NCBI RefSeq assembly: GCF_003443995.1
Contig: NZ_QWEY01000011.1
Location: 1-64,000, forward strand
Reading direction: 5' to 3'
Source: Pseudotabrizicola alkalilacus
GTDB lineage: Bacteria; Pseudomonadota; Alphaproteobacteria; Rhodobacterales; Rhodobacteraceae
DNA length: 64,000 nucleotides
In this document: positions 8,890 to 17,655 of the stretch, piece after piece
Layout of the letters: each line of letters starts with the position of its first letter
Position numbering within the stretch: position 1 is the first letter of the stretch
Translations under genes and position numbers: made by a program
Notes under the pieces: generated by a model
Seen by the model: only the letters and a program-made list of their open reading frames with translations
Databases searched by the model: none
Told to the model about the DNA's origin: nothing

Positions 8890-9088
8890 CAAGCAGGTTG
8901 ATCAAACCATGGAAACGGAGGGCCCCAATCAGCAAAGGACCCTCCATCCACCCCACGTGTCCCCTAGCACCACACGTGTTCTGAAAAAGGGTCAAGGCAT
9001 GCTGCCCGTCCGATTGACATTAGGGCAAACCGGGCAAGGCCCGCAAGCGGCGCATCTCTAAAACTGTCTCGGCTTTCGCAAGGTGTTG

Positions 9089-9111
9089 AAAAGGCTCCAC
9101 AATGCGGAGCC
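9089..9111 (-). terminator. Rho-independent terminator after the DUF2853 gene
   Basis: GGCTCC (9093-9098) pairs with GGAGCC (9106-9111) around a 7-base loop, followed on the minus strand by UUUU (9089-9092). It lies 21 bases past the stop of the leftward gene at 9132-9479. Confidence 0.6.
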
Positions 9112-9131
9112 CTTCGTCCACGACGTAACGG

Positions 9132-9479
9132 TCAAGCGTACACGGCTTCCTTGCCGAAATGCTTGACCAGCATGTAGTAAACCACAGCACGATATTTGCT
9201 GCGGTTCGACCGGCCATACGTGTCGATCACAGCGTTGATCGCCTCCATCAACCGAGGGCTGTCGTCCAACCCCAGCTTCTTGATCAGAAAGTTGTTCTTG
9301 ATCGTCTCAAGCTCGGCCGGGTCACTGCCAGCAACGGTAGAGGCGTCATCATTATAGATCGCCGGGCCACAGCCGATCGTCACTTTTGTCAACAGCGCCA
9401 TATCGGGCGTCATGTTACACTTGCCGGAAAGCTCTTCCGCATACTTTGCAATCAGATCGTCACGTTTGCTCATGCTCAC
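9132..9479 (-). CDS. DUF2853 family protein
   Basis: 115 residues (113 if the second Met is used). A compact, mostly helical protein with KRDDLIAKYAEEL at the N-terminus and a C-terminal NRSKYRAVVYYMLVKHFGKE, as in the DUF2853 family known in alphaproteobacteria and Bacteroidetes. Cellular function is not established. It stands alone between the EVE operon and ahcY and has its own terminator. Confidence 0.75.
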   Translation of the reverse strand: MSMSKRDDLIAKYAEELSGKCNMTPDMALLTKVTIGCGPAIYNDDASTVAGSDPAELETIKNNFLIKKLGLDDSPRLMEAINAVIDTYGRSNRSKYRAVVYYMLVKHFGKEAVYA

Positions 9480-9671
9480 TGTCCTGTCAGGCTTGGGTTA
9501 TAATCACCAAGTTTCCCGCTCCCTTGGCTGTGAAAAACTTTAGCCAGAAAATCGGTAAGGGACCAAGGGAAAAGTGGCTGCGTTCTCCCCCCACAGACCC
9601 GGCACTGAAAGATGGACTCCTGCACAGTCTGGCCCCCAAAATCATGAGGGCCAGTCGCATGTCTGGTCAGA

Positions 9672-11057
9672 TCAATAGCGGTAGTGATCTGATTTGAACG
9701 GCCCCTCAACCGGAACACCGATGTAATCGGCCTGATCGCGGCGCAGTTCGGTCAGCTTTACGCCAATCTTTTTCAGATGCAGGCGGGCTACTTTTTCATC
9801 CAGCGCTTTGGGCAGAATGTAGACGCCCGGCTGATACTCATCGCCCTTGGTCCACAATTCGATCTGCGCGAGCACCTGGTTGGTAAAGGACGCCGACATC
9901 ACGAACGACGGGTGGCCGGTCGCATTGCCAAGGTTCAGCAGACGCCCCTCGGACAGCAGGATGATGCGATTGCCGTTTGGCATCTCGATCATGTCGACCT
10001 GTTCCTTGATGTTGGTCCACTTGTGGTTCTTCAGCGCTGCGACCTGAATTTCATTGTCGAAGTGGCCGATGTTGCCGACGATCGCCATATCCTTCATCTC
10101 GCGGATATGCTCGATGCGGATCACATCCCTGTTGCCTGTGGTGGTGATAAAGATGTCAGCGCTTGCGACAACATCTTCCAGCAAAACCACTTCAAACCCG
10201 TCCATCGCGGCCTGCAAGGCACAGATCGGGTCCACTTCGGTGACCTTGACCCGCGCACCAGCCCCTTGCAACGAGGCAGCAGAACCCTTGCCGACATCAC
10301 CATAGCCGCAGACCACGGCAACCTTGCCAGCCATCATAGTATCTGTGGCGCGGCGGATGCCATCGACCAGCGATTCCTTGCAGCCGTACTTGTTGTCGAA
10401 TTTCGACTTGGTGACCGAGTCATTGACGTTGATCGCCGGGAAAGGCAGCTGGCCCTTCTTGTGCAGATCATACAGGCGGTGGACGCCGGTGGTGGTTTCT
10501 TCTGACACGCCCTTGATGGCAGCTTTGGTCTTGGTGAAGAAGCCGGGGGTTTCCTTCATCCGCTTGGCGATCTGGAGTTTGATGACCTCCTCTTCCTCGG
10601 ATTGCGGGACGGGAATGATATCCTCCCCCGCTTCGGCCCGTGCGCCCAGAAGGACGTAGAGCGTGGCGTCACCGCCATCATCGAGGATCATGTTCGCGCC
10701 TTCGGGGAACAGGAACGAACGGTCCAGGTAATCCCAGTGTTCGGTCAGGGTCTGACCCTTGATGGCAAACACCGGCGTACCGCCAGCCGCGATGGCAGCG
10801 GCGGCGTGATCCTGGGTCGAGAATATGTTGCATGATGCCCAGCGCACATCGGCACCAAGCGCGGTCAGCGTTTCGATCAGCACAGCGGTCTGGATCGTCA
10901 TGTGAAGCGAGCCGACTATCCGGGCACCCTTCAGAGGCTGGCTTGCGCCAAACTCTTCACGACATGCCATCAGCCCCGGCATTTCGGTTTCCGCGATGGT
11001 CAGTTCCTTGCGCCCAAAATCTGCGAGCCCGATATCCTTGACGATATAGTCAGCCAT
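9672..11057 (-). CDS. ahcY: S-adenosylhomocysteine hydrolase
   Basis: 461 residues. AhcY splits SAH to adenosine and homocysteine, recycling the product of methyltransferases. Seen: the N-terminal [34 protein letters not shown] with the active-site Asp and Lys, the NAD-binding [12 protein letters not shown], and the C-terminal KSDHYRY. The start is ATG at 11057 behind CAGGAG; the frame continues 13 codons further without support. In Rhodobacter ahcY lies next to hvrA; here two genes intervene (11136-11558 and 11695-12291). I looked for a SAH or SAM/SAH riboswitch upstream and could not recognise one. Confidence 0.97.
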   Translation of the reverse strand: MADYIVKDIGLADFGRKELTIAETEMPGLMACREEFGASQPLKGARIVGSLHMTIQTAVLIETLTALGADVRWASCNIFSTQDHAAAAIAAGGTPVFAIKGQTLTEHWDYLDRSFLFPEGANMILDDGGDATLYVLLGARAEAGEDIIPVPQSEEEEVIKLQIAKRMKETPGFFTKTKAAIKGVSEETTTGVHRLYDLHKKGQLPFPAINVNDSVTKSKFDNKYGCKESLVDGIRRATDTMMAGKVAVVCGYGDVGKGSAASLQGAGARVKVTEVDPICALQAAMDGFEVVLLEDVVASADIFITTTGNRDVIRIEHIREMKDMAIVGNIGHFDNEIQVAALKNHKWTNIKEQVDMIEMPNGNRIILLSEGRLLNLGNATGHPSFVMSASFTNQVLAQIELWTKGDEYQPGVYILPKALDEKVARLHLKKIGVKLTELRRDQADYIGVPVEGPFKSDHYRY

Positions 11058-11135
11058 ATCCAAAAATCTCCTGTCTGTTGGACGTGGCTTTACCATCGAA
11101 GAGAGGTTGGAACAACGCGGGAAAAGCGAACAAAA

Positions 11136-11558
11136 TTAGCTGATCGGCCGGTTCCGGACGATGCTTTCCGCGCTCATTTCCTCGGTCCAGCCAAAACCTG
11201 ACGACACAATGCAAGTCAGGCCATCATGATCCACATGAAGCAAAGTCCATGTGCCCATCAGGTCGGAGGTCCAAAGCTCCACGTTGACGCGTTGCTCCCG
11301 CACCCAGCTGCTTTCCAGTGTTTCTGCGAAATCATCGGTCAGGGAAACGGTGATCATCTCTTTGGTATCACACAACGGGTCCTGAACCGTCTCCGGCAAT
11401 TTACCAACGAAATCATGAACCGACAACTCCGGTGCAGCGGTGTACGCCGCGACCGCAGGATCAGGTGCGAGGTCAAAGCTGCGATCCACGCGGTCAATTG
11501 CACCAGCATATCCGGCCGCAACGGCCCCCAGAGCCAATATAGGAAGCGGATTGAACAT
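11136..11558 (-). CDS. Exported hypothetical protein upstream of ahcY
   Basis: 140 residues. The N-terminal NPLPILALGAVAAGYAGA is a likely signal peptide or anchor. The rest is soluble with two cysteines (near residues 83 and 120) and a Trp-rich second half (ELWTSDLMGTWTLLHVDHDG). It is 78 bases upstream of the ahcY start in the same direction. No family recognised; function unknown. Not itself an SAH hydrolase despite its position. Confidence 0.65.
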   Translation of the reverse strand: MFNPLPILALGAVAAGYAGAIDRVDRSFDLAPDPAVAAYTAAPELSVHDFVGKLPETVQDPLCDTKEMITVSLTDDFAETLESSWVREQRVNVELWTSDLMGTWTLLHVDHDGLTCIVSSGFGWTEEMSAESIVRNRPIS

Positions 11559-11694
11559 TTTGTCTCTTCCGTTCTACTTCAATCGCCGGGTCAACGAGGT
11601 TTGCGCGCTGAAAGTTCCCTTGCATTCCCTCATTTGAATTTGAACGCGTCGTGACGCTGCGTTACGACCACAGAGATTACAAAGGAGACCGGGC

Positions 11695-12291
11695 GTGGCA
11701 AAACCAAAGCGTGCGTGGCAACGGATGCTGTCGGGTCGGCGGCTGGATTTGCTTGATCCGACGCCGATGGATATCGAGATCGAGGATATCGCCCACGGTC
11801 TGGCGTTTGTCGCAAGGTGGAACGGTCAGACCCAAGGGGAATGGGCCTATTCGGTCGCCGAACATTCTTTGCTGGTTGAAGCAATTTTCAGCCGTCTGAA
11901 CCGGGATATTGCGCCAAAATGGAAAATGGCAGCTTTGCTGCACGACGCGCCGGAATATGTGATCGGTGACATGATTTCACCGGTAAAAGCTGCCATTGGC
12001 CCCGGTTACAGCGCGCTGGATGAGCGTCTGACGGCGGCCGTGCATTTGCGGTTTGGTGTGCCTGCGGTATTGCCGGCTGTGATCAAATCCCAGATCAAAG
12101 CGGCAGATCGCATCTCCGCCTGGATGGAGGCGGTAAGCATTGCAGGTTTCTCTGAGGCGGAGGCAGACAAGCTGTTCGGACGACTGAATGAACCCCTGAT
12201 CACCGGGCTGGCGATTCAGTTGCGCCCGCCCACAGTTGTGCGGGCAGATTTCGTCCGTCGTCACGCTGATCTGCTGGCAGAGCTTGGCTGA
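11695..12291 (+). CDS. HD-domain phosphohydrolase (YfbR-like)
   Basis: 198 residues. The motifs SVAEHSLLVEAIF and ALLHDAPEYVIGDMISPVK give the H...HD...D metal ligands of the YfbR/HDDC2-type HD superfamily, many of which are 5'-deoxynucleotidases; the exact substrate cannot be read from sequence. The start is GTG at 11695 behind AAAGGAGA. Its stop runs straight into a bidirectional terminator shared with the convergent hvrA. Confidence 0.85.
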   Translation: MAKPKRAWQRMLSGRRLDLLDPTPMDIEIEDIAHGLAFVARWNGQTQGEWAYSVAEHSLLVEAIFSRLNRDIAPKWKMAALLHDAPEYVIGDMISPVKAAIGPGYSALDERLTAAVHLRFGVPAVLPAVIKSQIKAADRISAWMEAVSIAGFSEAEADKLFGRLNEPLITGLAIQLRPPTVVRADFVRRHADLLAELG

Positions 12292-12318
12292 AAAAGCCAT
12301 CCCGAAGGATGGCTTTTT
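12291..12318. terminator. Bidirectional terminator between the HD hydrolase gene and hvrA
   Basis: A perfect 12-bp stem AAAAAGCCATCC / GGATGGCTTTTT with a CGAA tetraloop. It carries U-tracts in both directions, overlaps the last base of the HD-hydrolase stop, and ends 3 bases before the hvrA stop. Confidence 0.92.
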
Positions 12319-12320
12319 GT

Positions 12321-12635
12321 TCAGATTGCGAGTTCTTCGGGCTTCTTGCCGTCTTTCAACGCAGCCTCAAACCAGCGTGGTTTCCGCCCACGCCCGGACC
12401 ACGTGTCCGTCGGGTCGGTCGGGTTGGCATATTTTGCCGTCGCTGGCGAACGTTTGCGCACAGGAGCGATACCTGTCAGTTCCGCAAGCGAAAAGCCCCG
12501 AGCCCGCGCTGTTTCTTCAAGTTCTGCAAGAGCTTCTTTCTTGCGGCGATCTTCAAAACCGTTGATCGCTTTGGCAACTTGTGACTGCAGATCTTTCAAC
12601 TCTTTAAGGGACAGTGCATTCAGATCGATGTCCAC
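12321..12635 (-). CDS. hvrA: H-NS-family trans-acting regulator HvrA
   Basis: 104 residues. N-terminal coiled coil (SLKELKDLQSQVAKAINGFEDRRKKEALAELEE) for oligomerisation, then the H-NS-type DNA-binding tail with NPTDPTDTWSGRGRKPRWFEAAL. In Rhodobacter capsulatus HvrA is the H-NS-like low-light activator of photosynthesis genes encoded after regA. The position here, next after regA on the same strand and near ahcY, supports that identity over a generic H-NS protein. Confidence 0.85.
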   Translation of the reverse strand: MDIDLNALSLKELKDLQSQVAKAINGFEDRRKKEALAELEETARARGFSLAELTGIAPVRKRSPATAKYANPTDPTDTWSGRGRKPRWFEAALKDGKKPEELAI

Positions 12636-12715
12636 GTTTCATATCCTTATTGGAACTCTCTATTCTCCAATAATCCGAAATTTCTGAATGTACAACAAAC
12701 AGGCGCGCAATCGCG

Positions 12716-13270
12716 TTACTTTGGGCTGCGTTTTGCAAGAATCCGCTGAAGCGTGCGGCGATGCATCGAAAGCCTGCGCGCTGTTTCAGACACATTGCGG
12801 TCGCACATTTCATAAACCCGCTGAATATGCTCCCACCGAACACGGTCGGCGGACATCGGGTTTTCCGGTGGTGCGGGCATTGACGCGCCCCTTGCCAGCA
12901 GAGCATTGGTGACGTCATTCGCATCGGCTGGCTTTGACAGATAGTCGGTTGCGCCAATTTTTACCGCCGCAACTGCCGTCGCAATCGCGCCATACCCGGT
13001 CAGCACCACAATGCGGCAATCTGGCCTGCGTTCGCGCAACGCTTCGACGACATCCAGCCCGTTTCCGTCTTCAAGCCGAAGATCAACGACGGCATAGGCG
13101 GGCGGGCGCGATTGCGCGATGGCCTTGCCTGCGGCGACGCTTTCGGCTGTCTCAGGAATGAATCCGCGCCGCTCCATCGCCCGCGCCAGTCGTTTGACAA
13201 AAGGCTCGTCGTCATCAACCAGCAAAAGCGAGCGGTCCGGGCCCAGATCTGCCGTCACGTCTTCTGCCAT
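12716..13270 (-). CDS. regA: Redox response regulator RegA/PrrA
   Basis: 184 residues. Receiver domain with acidic pocket LLVDDDE and phospho-acceptor Asp63 (VVDLRLEDGNG), the same residue number as in R. capsulatus RegA, then a linker with four prolines (MPAPPENP) and a Fis-type HTH (NVSETARRLSMHRRTLQRIL). RegA controls photosynthesis, CO2 and N2 fixation and respiration genes in response to RegB. The frame extends upstream to 13429 but ATG at 13270 gives the family length. It follows senC and precedes hvrA. Confidence 0.95.
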   Translation of the reverse strand: MAEDVTADLGPDRSLLLVDDDEPFVKRLARAMERRGFIPETAESVAAGKAIAQSRPPAYAVVDLRLEDGNGLDVVEALRERRPDCRIVVLTGYGAIATAVAAVKIGATDYLSKPADANDVTNALLARGASMPAPPENPMSADRVRWEHIQRVYEMCDRNVSETARRLSMHRRTLQRILAKRSPK

Positions 13271-13343
13271 CGTTTTCCTCTTTGAAGTCTGCCACCCTGG
13301 AGGGAAGGTAGGGTGTATAGGGGGCGGGGTCAATTTTTCTGCA

Positions 13344-13961
13344 TCAAGGTGTATTTGACGCGAAACACGCCACACGTTCTGCCATCTGCTCTGCCGTATC
13401 CTCACGTCGAAAAAAGTCGACAAAGCCAATTCCGGGCATGGTCAGATAGGTGAAAGTCGAATGGTCGACGAGATAGAAATCCGCGTCACCATCCTGTTTG
13501 CGATAAAAGGTCTTGTAGGCTTGTGAGGCCGCTTTGACCTGTTCGGGCGATCCGGTCAGACCAACCATTTTCGGATGCAGATTCTCGGTGAATTCGGCCA
13601 TGACCTCGGGCGTATCCCGTTGCGGATCAATCGAGATGAAAACAGGCGTCACATCAACCCCAAACTCCTCCAGAATATCCACGGCCTCGGCGTTGCGGGC
13701 GGCATCCAGCGGGCAAACGTCCGGACAGAAGGTGTAGCCAAAATAGATCAGCGATGGTTTGGTCAGAACATCCGCATCGGTGACCGTCGCCCCGGTGTCA
13801 TCAACCAGCGTAAATGGCCCGCCGATATCTCCGCCACCGACCTGCCCGCCGCGGCATTGGGCAAAGGCATCGTCGCCCTGCTGGAGAAAAATATAAAGTG
13901 CGGTTCCGCCCAAAAGCCCGGCAACAGCCGCGGCGGCCAGTGCTGCATACGTCCTGGTCAT
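13344..13961 (-). CDS. senC: SenC/PrrC (Sco1-like) copper protein
   Basis: 205 residues. One N-terminal membrane anchor (AALAAAAVAGLLGGTALYIFL) and a periplasmic thioredoxin-like fold with the copper-binding CPDVC motif and a later His (VDHSTF). Sco/SenC proteins deliver copper to cytochrome oxidase, and in Rhodobacter also influence RegB signalling. It is divergent from regB with 105 bases between the starts and is followed by regA. Confidence 0.93.
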   Translation of the reverse strand: MTRTYAALAAAAVAGLLGGTALYIFLQQGDDAFAQCRGGQVGGGDIGGPFTLVDDTGATVTDADVLTKPSLIYFGYTFCPDVCPLDAARNAEAVDILEEFGVDVTPVFISIDPQRDTPEVMAEFTENLHPKMVGLTGSPEQVKAASQAYKTFYRKQDGDADFYLVDHSTFTYLTMPGIGFVDFFRREDTAEQMAERVACFASNTP

Positions 13962-14066
13962 CTTCACCACCTTTTCCTGCCTGTTCCCCAGGTTGATCCC
14001 TGCATTGATCCCGGGACCATGCAGGCCTAACACTGGCTGTGATAATGCCTTTGGACGAGGGATGCC

Positions 14067-15455
14067 ATGCTTTCCCCAACTGCCGGACTGCTTTCCCGTG
14101 ACACGCGCAGCGACTGGGTTCGCCTGCGTACGCTCATTTTATTGCGGTGGATGGCCATTGCGGGACAATTGGCCGCAATCGCCGTGGCCGACCGCTACTA
14201 CGAAATGCAGCTGCCGCTCGGGCTGTGTTACCTTGCGGTCGGCGCGTCGATCATTGCCAACCTGATCTCGGCTTTCGTCTTTCCTGAAAACAAGCGGCTG
14301 TCAGAGACCGAGGCGATGCTGACGCTGCTGTTCGACCTGTCGCAGCTGTCGTTCCTGTTGTATCTGACCGGCGGTCTGGCAAATCCGTTTGCACTGCTGA
14401 TCCTGGCGCCCGTCACCATCTCTGCTTCGGCGCTGGAGCTGCGCACGACGCTGTTTCTGGGCAGCCTGTCGATCATCTTCATCACGCTGATCTCGTTTGT
14501 ACACGTGCCGTTGCGCTACGCCGACGGATCTGTGCTGTCGGTTCCGGTTCTGTTCGAATTCGGGTTCTGGCTCTCGATCGTGATCGGCATTCTGTTTCTC
14601 GGCCTTTATTCGCGCCGGGTGGCCACCGAGATCCGGTCGATGTCCGACGCATTGCTTGCGACCCAGATGGCCCTCGCGCGGGAGCAGAAGCTGACCGATC
14701 TTGGCGGTGTGGTGGCTGCGGCAGCGCATGAGCTGGGCACGCCACTGGCCACGATAAAGCTGGTGTCGGCGGAGATGATGGACGAGCTGGAGGGGCAGCC
14801 GGAGCTGCAGGACGACGCGCGGCTGATCCGCGAACAGGCCGACAGATGCCGCGACATTCTGCATTCGATGGGGCGGGCTGGCAAAGATGATCTGCACATG
14901 CGCACCGTACCGCTTGCCATGCTGGTGACCGAAGCAGCCGAGCCGCATCAGGGGCGCGGCAAACATGTGGAGCTGACTTTTCTGCCCGGACCAGGGGGCA
15001 GCGAGCGTCAACCGACCGTCAGCCGCCGCCCCGAGGTGATCCACGGTCTGCGCAATCTGGTGCAGAACGCAGTTGATTTTGCAAAAACAACCGTTTGGGT
15101 TCATGGCGAATGGACTGACGAAACCATAACCATCCGCATTGTCGATGATGGAGAGGGGTTCCCGTCGCATGTCATTGGCAGGATTGGTGATCCGTTTGTC
15201 CGCAGCCGGAGATCTTCACAGGATCTTGCCAGGCGTCCTGAGTATGAGGGCATGGGGCTCGGGCTGTTCATTGCCAAGACCCTGCTGGAACGTACCGGGG
15301 CAGAGCTGACCTTTGCAAACGCCTCCGATCCATTCCTGACCCCCGAAGAACGGCCGGAGCGCAGCGGTGCCATTGTCGAGGTCGTATGGCCCGTGGACCG
15401 CCTCGCGCAGGTCGTCGAGCACGGACTGGGGCAGAATGAGCCTATTCAGGTCTGA
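14067..15455 (+). CDS. regB: Redox sensor histidine kinase RegB/PrrB
   Basis: 462 residues. Six hydrophobic segments in the first ~175 residues, including the quinone-sensing heptapeptide GGLANPF, then the H-box AAAHELGTPLATIKL with His221, the redox-active Cys261 in the dimerisation helix (QADRCRDIL), and the N and G boxes (LRNLVQNAVDFA; DDGEGFP; GMGLGLFIAKTLLE). His221 and Cys261 match His225 and Cys265 of R. capsulatus RegB with a constant offset of four. It phosphorylates RegA according to quinone and cysteine redox state. Confidence 0.96.
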   Translation: MLSPTAGLLSRDTRSDWVRLRTLILLRWMAIAGQLAAIAVADRYYEMQLPLGLCYLAVGASIIANLISAFVFPENKRLSETEAMLTLLFDLSQLSFLLYLTGGLANPFALLILAPVTISASALELRTTLFLGSLSIIFITLISFVHVPLRYADGSVLSVPVLFEFGFWLSIVIGILFLGLYSRRVATEIRSMSDALLATQMALAREQKLTDLGGVVAAAAHELGTPLATIKLVSAEMMDELEGQPELQDDARLIREQADRCRDILHSMGRAGKDDLHMRTVPLAMLVTEAAEPHQGRGKHVELTFLPGPGGSERQPTVSRRPEVIHGLRNLVQNAVDFAKTTVWVHGEWTDETITIRIVDDGEGFPSHVIGRIGDPFVRSRRSSQDLARRPEYEGMGLGLFIAKTLLERTGAELTFANASDPFLTPEERPERSGAIVEVVWPVDRLAQVVEHGLGQNEPIQV

Positions 15456-15510
15456 ATAGAAGCACAGCCGCACCAATCGGGGCATACACCATTTGACAGC
15501 CGCCTTTTAA

Positions 15511-15525
15511 TTAACGTTGTGTTAA
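15511..15525 (+). promoter_or_regulatory. CtrA binding box (TTAA-N7-TTAA)
   Basis: TTAA CGTTGTG TTAA is an exact match to the full CtrA consensus of alphaproteobacteria. It is 48 bases before the start of the DivL-like gene, in an otherwise high-GC region where TTAA is rare. The position suits direct CtrA control of that gene. Confidence 0.65.
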
Positions 15526-15573
15526 CGAACTACACCCTAGGTTGACTTTAGGGCTGTTTGCAGCGGGACACAT

Positions 15574-17145
15574 ATGGATACGCATGTTGTTTTAGGTCTC
15601 GGTCTGGGGTTTACCGCGATACTGGCAGCGCTTGGCGGGCTGCTGTTGATGGTGGCGTTTCAGCTGAACCGGAAACCCGTGAGGGACAGCATTTTTGATG
15701 AGCGTCAGAAAGGCACGTTGTTCTTGTTCGACGGTGAAACTCTGGTCGATTGCACGCCGGGCGGTCAGGCGGTTCTTGGGGCTTCCAATGTTCCGGGCAC
15801 GCCATGGGTCAAACTGCTCGCCTATCTTTCAGCGGCCTTTCCCCAGATTGATCAGCAACTGGCCAAGCTAGAAGAGGAAGGGGTGGTCACCCTCGCATCA
15901 GAAGATTCCTATGGTCAGCCGCTTTTGTTGATGGCCGAACAGCGCGGCGGCTTGTCCCGTATCACCCTGATTGACGCCGAGACCAAGGACCGGAGCCCTG
16001 GGAACGATCCGCTGGCCCACAGATCCATGACCGAAGATCTGGCGTTTCTGAGGTCAATGCTGTCACAGGCCCCGTTCCTTGCGTGGCGGGAAAAAGACAA
16101 CGGCGATATCGTCTGGGCAAATACAGCCTATCTGCTGCGGGCGGGCGATCTTTTTCCGGGAAAGGAACTGACCTGGCCCCTGCCACGACTGTTCGAACGC
16201 ACCGCAACGGTGCAAGGTGCCAGCGGCCAGCGGCAAAAACTGAAGTTTCCAGACGGGTCTGTATCATGGTTCGACCTGATCAGCATGCCTGATGGAGATG
16301 GCCGCCGTGTGTACGCCCTGCTTGCAGATTCTGCCGTGCAAGCAGAGGCAACCTTGCGCGACTTCATGCAGACCCTGACAAAGACCTTTGCGCACCTTCC
16401 CATCGGGCTGGCGATTTTTGACAGCCGACGTCAGCTGCAGCTGTTCAATCCCGCCTTGCTGGATCTCACAGGGTTGCCACCGGATTTTCTGTCGTTGCGT
16501 CCCTCGCTGCTGTCAGTGCTGGATGCGCTGCGCGATCATAACATGGTGCCCGAACCGAAGGATTATCGTGGCTGGCGCAGGCAAATCACCGATCTGGAAC
16601 GCGCGGCGTCGTCCGGCGTCTATGAAGAAACCTGGAATCTGCCGGGTGGCCAGACCTACAAAGTGATCGGCAGGCCACACCCCAACGGTGCCCTGGCCCT
16701 GATGATCGAGGATATTTCGACCGAGATCACCCGCACCCGACGCTACCGCGCCGATCTGGAGCTTGGCCAATCCGTCATCGACTCGATGGATGAGGCCATG
16801 GCCGTGTTTTCAGAAACCGGAATTCTGGTGATGACAAACGCCGCCTATGTGCAGCTCTGGGGCCATGATCCGGCGGAAAGTCTGACCAGTGATGGCATTA
16901 CCTCGCTGTCCCGCCATTGGCGCAGCCAGACTGCGCCGAGCAGGCTTTGGTCCGAGGCCGAGGAGTTTGTCGGCACCATCGGCGACAAAGAGGGTTGGAG
17001 CGATGAGGTGCGGATGCTCGACGGGCGGCTGATCATCTGCCGGTTTACACCGCTTTCCGGCGGTGCAACACTGATGGGGTTCCGGGTACAACAGGCGACA
17101 AAAGAGCCGTCGCCACTTTCTGCGGCCGAACGACGCTCTGCCTGA
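15574..17145 (+). CDS. divL: DivL-like PAS domain protein lacking a kinase domain
   Basis: 523 residues. One N-terminal membrane segment (VLGLGLGFTAILAALGGLLLMVAF), then PAS-type domains; recognisable ones are around residues 165-255 (ndgDIVWANTAYL), 270-385 (LPIGLAIFDSRRQLQLFNPALLDLTGL) and 395-505 (MDEAMAVFSETGILVMTNAAYVQLWG). No H-box or ATPase domain follows. In R. capsulatus the PAS protein DivL near the reg genes lacks the kinase domain and regulates CtrA; this gene has the same architecture and neighbourhood. A perfect CtrA box lies upstream, suggesting feedback. Identity as DivL is inferred. Confidence 0.7.
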   Translation: MDTHVVLGLGLGFTAILAALGGLLLMVAFQLNRKPVRDSIFDERQKGTLFLFDGETLVDCTPGGQAVLGASNVPGTPWVKLLAYLSAAFPQIDQQLAKLEEEGVVTLASEDSYGQPLLLMAEQRGGLSRITLIDAETKDRSPGNDPLAHRSMTEDLAFLRSMLSQAPFLAWREKDNGDIVWANTAYLLRAGDLFPGKELTWPLPRLFERTATVQGASGQRQKLKFPDGSVSWFDLISMPDGDGRRVYALLADSAVQAEATLRDFMQTLTKTFAHLPIGLAIFDSRRQLQLFNPALLDLTGLPPDFLSLRPSLLSVLDALRDHNMVPEPKDYRGWRRQITDLERAASSGVYEETWNLPGGQTYKVIGRPHPNGALALMIEDISTEITRTRRYRADLELGQSVIDSMDEAMAVFSETGILVMTNAAYVQLWGHDPAESLTSDGITSLSRHWRSQTAPSRLWSEAEEFVGTIGDKEGWSDEVRMLDGRLIICRFTPLSGGATLMGFRVQQATKEPSPLSAAERRSA

Positions 17146-17190
17146 CGGGTTCGGCTTGCGGCGGCAGCCTGCGACGGTAAAACTGCGCAT

Positions 17191-17655
17191 ATGGTGCAGC
17201 CGAAGTGTCACTCCTTGTTCCTGCCCTCGGAAGAGGCGACCGATGCGCTTGGCCAGATGATGGCCAGCCATCTGGTGCCGGGCGATACGGTCCTGCTGAC
17301 CGGGCCGATCGGTGCCGGAAAATCCCATCTGTCGCGCGCCATCATCCGCGCCCGGCTGGGCCGGATGGAGGATGTGCCGTCGCCGACCTTTACCTTGGTC
17401 CAGACCTATGAGGATCCGGCGGGCGAGATCTGGCATGCCGACCTGTACCGCCTTTCCCACCCCGATGAGGTGCTGGAACTGGGGCTGGAGGATGCCTTTG
17501 CCACCGCAATTTGTCTGGTCGAATGGCCGGAAAGACTTGGGGCCTATGCGCCACAGAATGCCATCCGCCTGTCCCTGACCCCCGAGGATGAGGGTCGCCG
17601 GGCAACGGTTTGCTTTTCCGGTCGCCCTGAACTGGCCGGAGCGCTGGATGCGTGA
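17191..17655 (+). CDS. tsaE: tRNA threonylcarbamoyladenosine biosynthesis ATPase TsaE
   Basis: 154 residues. Walker A GPIGAGKSHLSRAII, then SPTFTLVQTYE and WHADLYRLSHPDEVLELGLEDA, the standard TsaE sequence. TsaE is the ATPase that resets the TsaBD complex during t6A synthesis. It starts the tsaE-amgK-murU-addB-addA gene run, with the amgK start lying inside its 3' end. Confidence 0.95.
   Translation: MVQPKCHSLFLPSEEATDALGQMMASHLVPGDTVLLTGPIGAGKSHLSRAIIRARLGRMEDVPSPTFTLVQTYEDPAGEIWHADLYRLSHPDEVLELGLEDAFATAICLVEWPERLGAYAPQNAIRLSLTPEDEGRRATVCFSGRPELAGALDA

Noticed and set aside
9629-9654. Hairpin CTGGCCC / GGGCCAG downstream of ahcY
   Set aside because: Stem is good but no U-tract follows on the minus strand; not reported as a terminator.
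11058-11135. Possible SAH or SAM/SAH riboswitch before ahcY
   Set aside because: I could not find the conserved cores of either class in the 78-base leader; only a normal ribosome site is clear.
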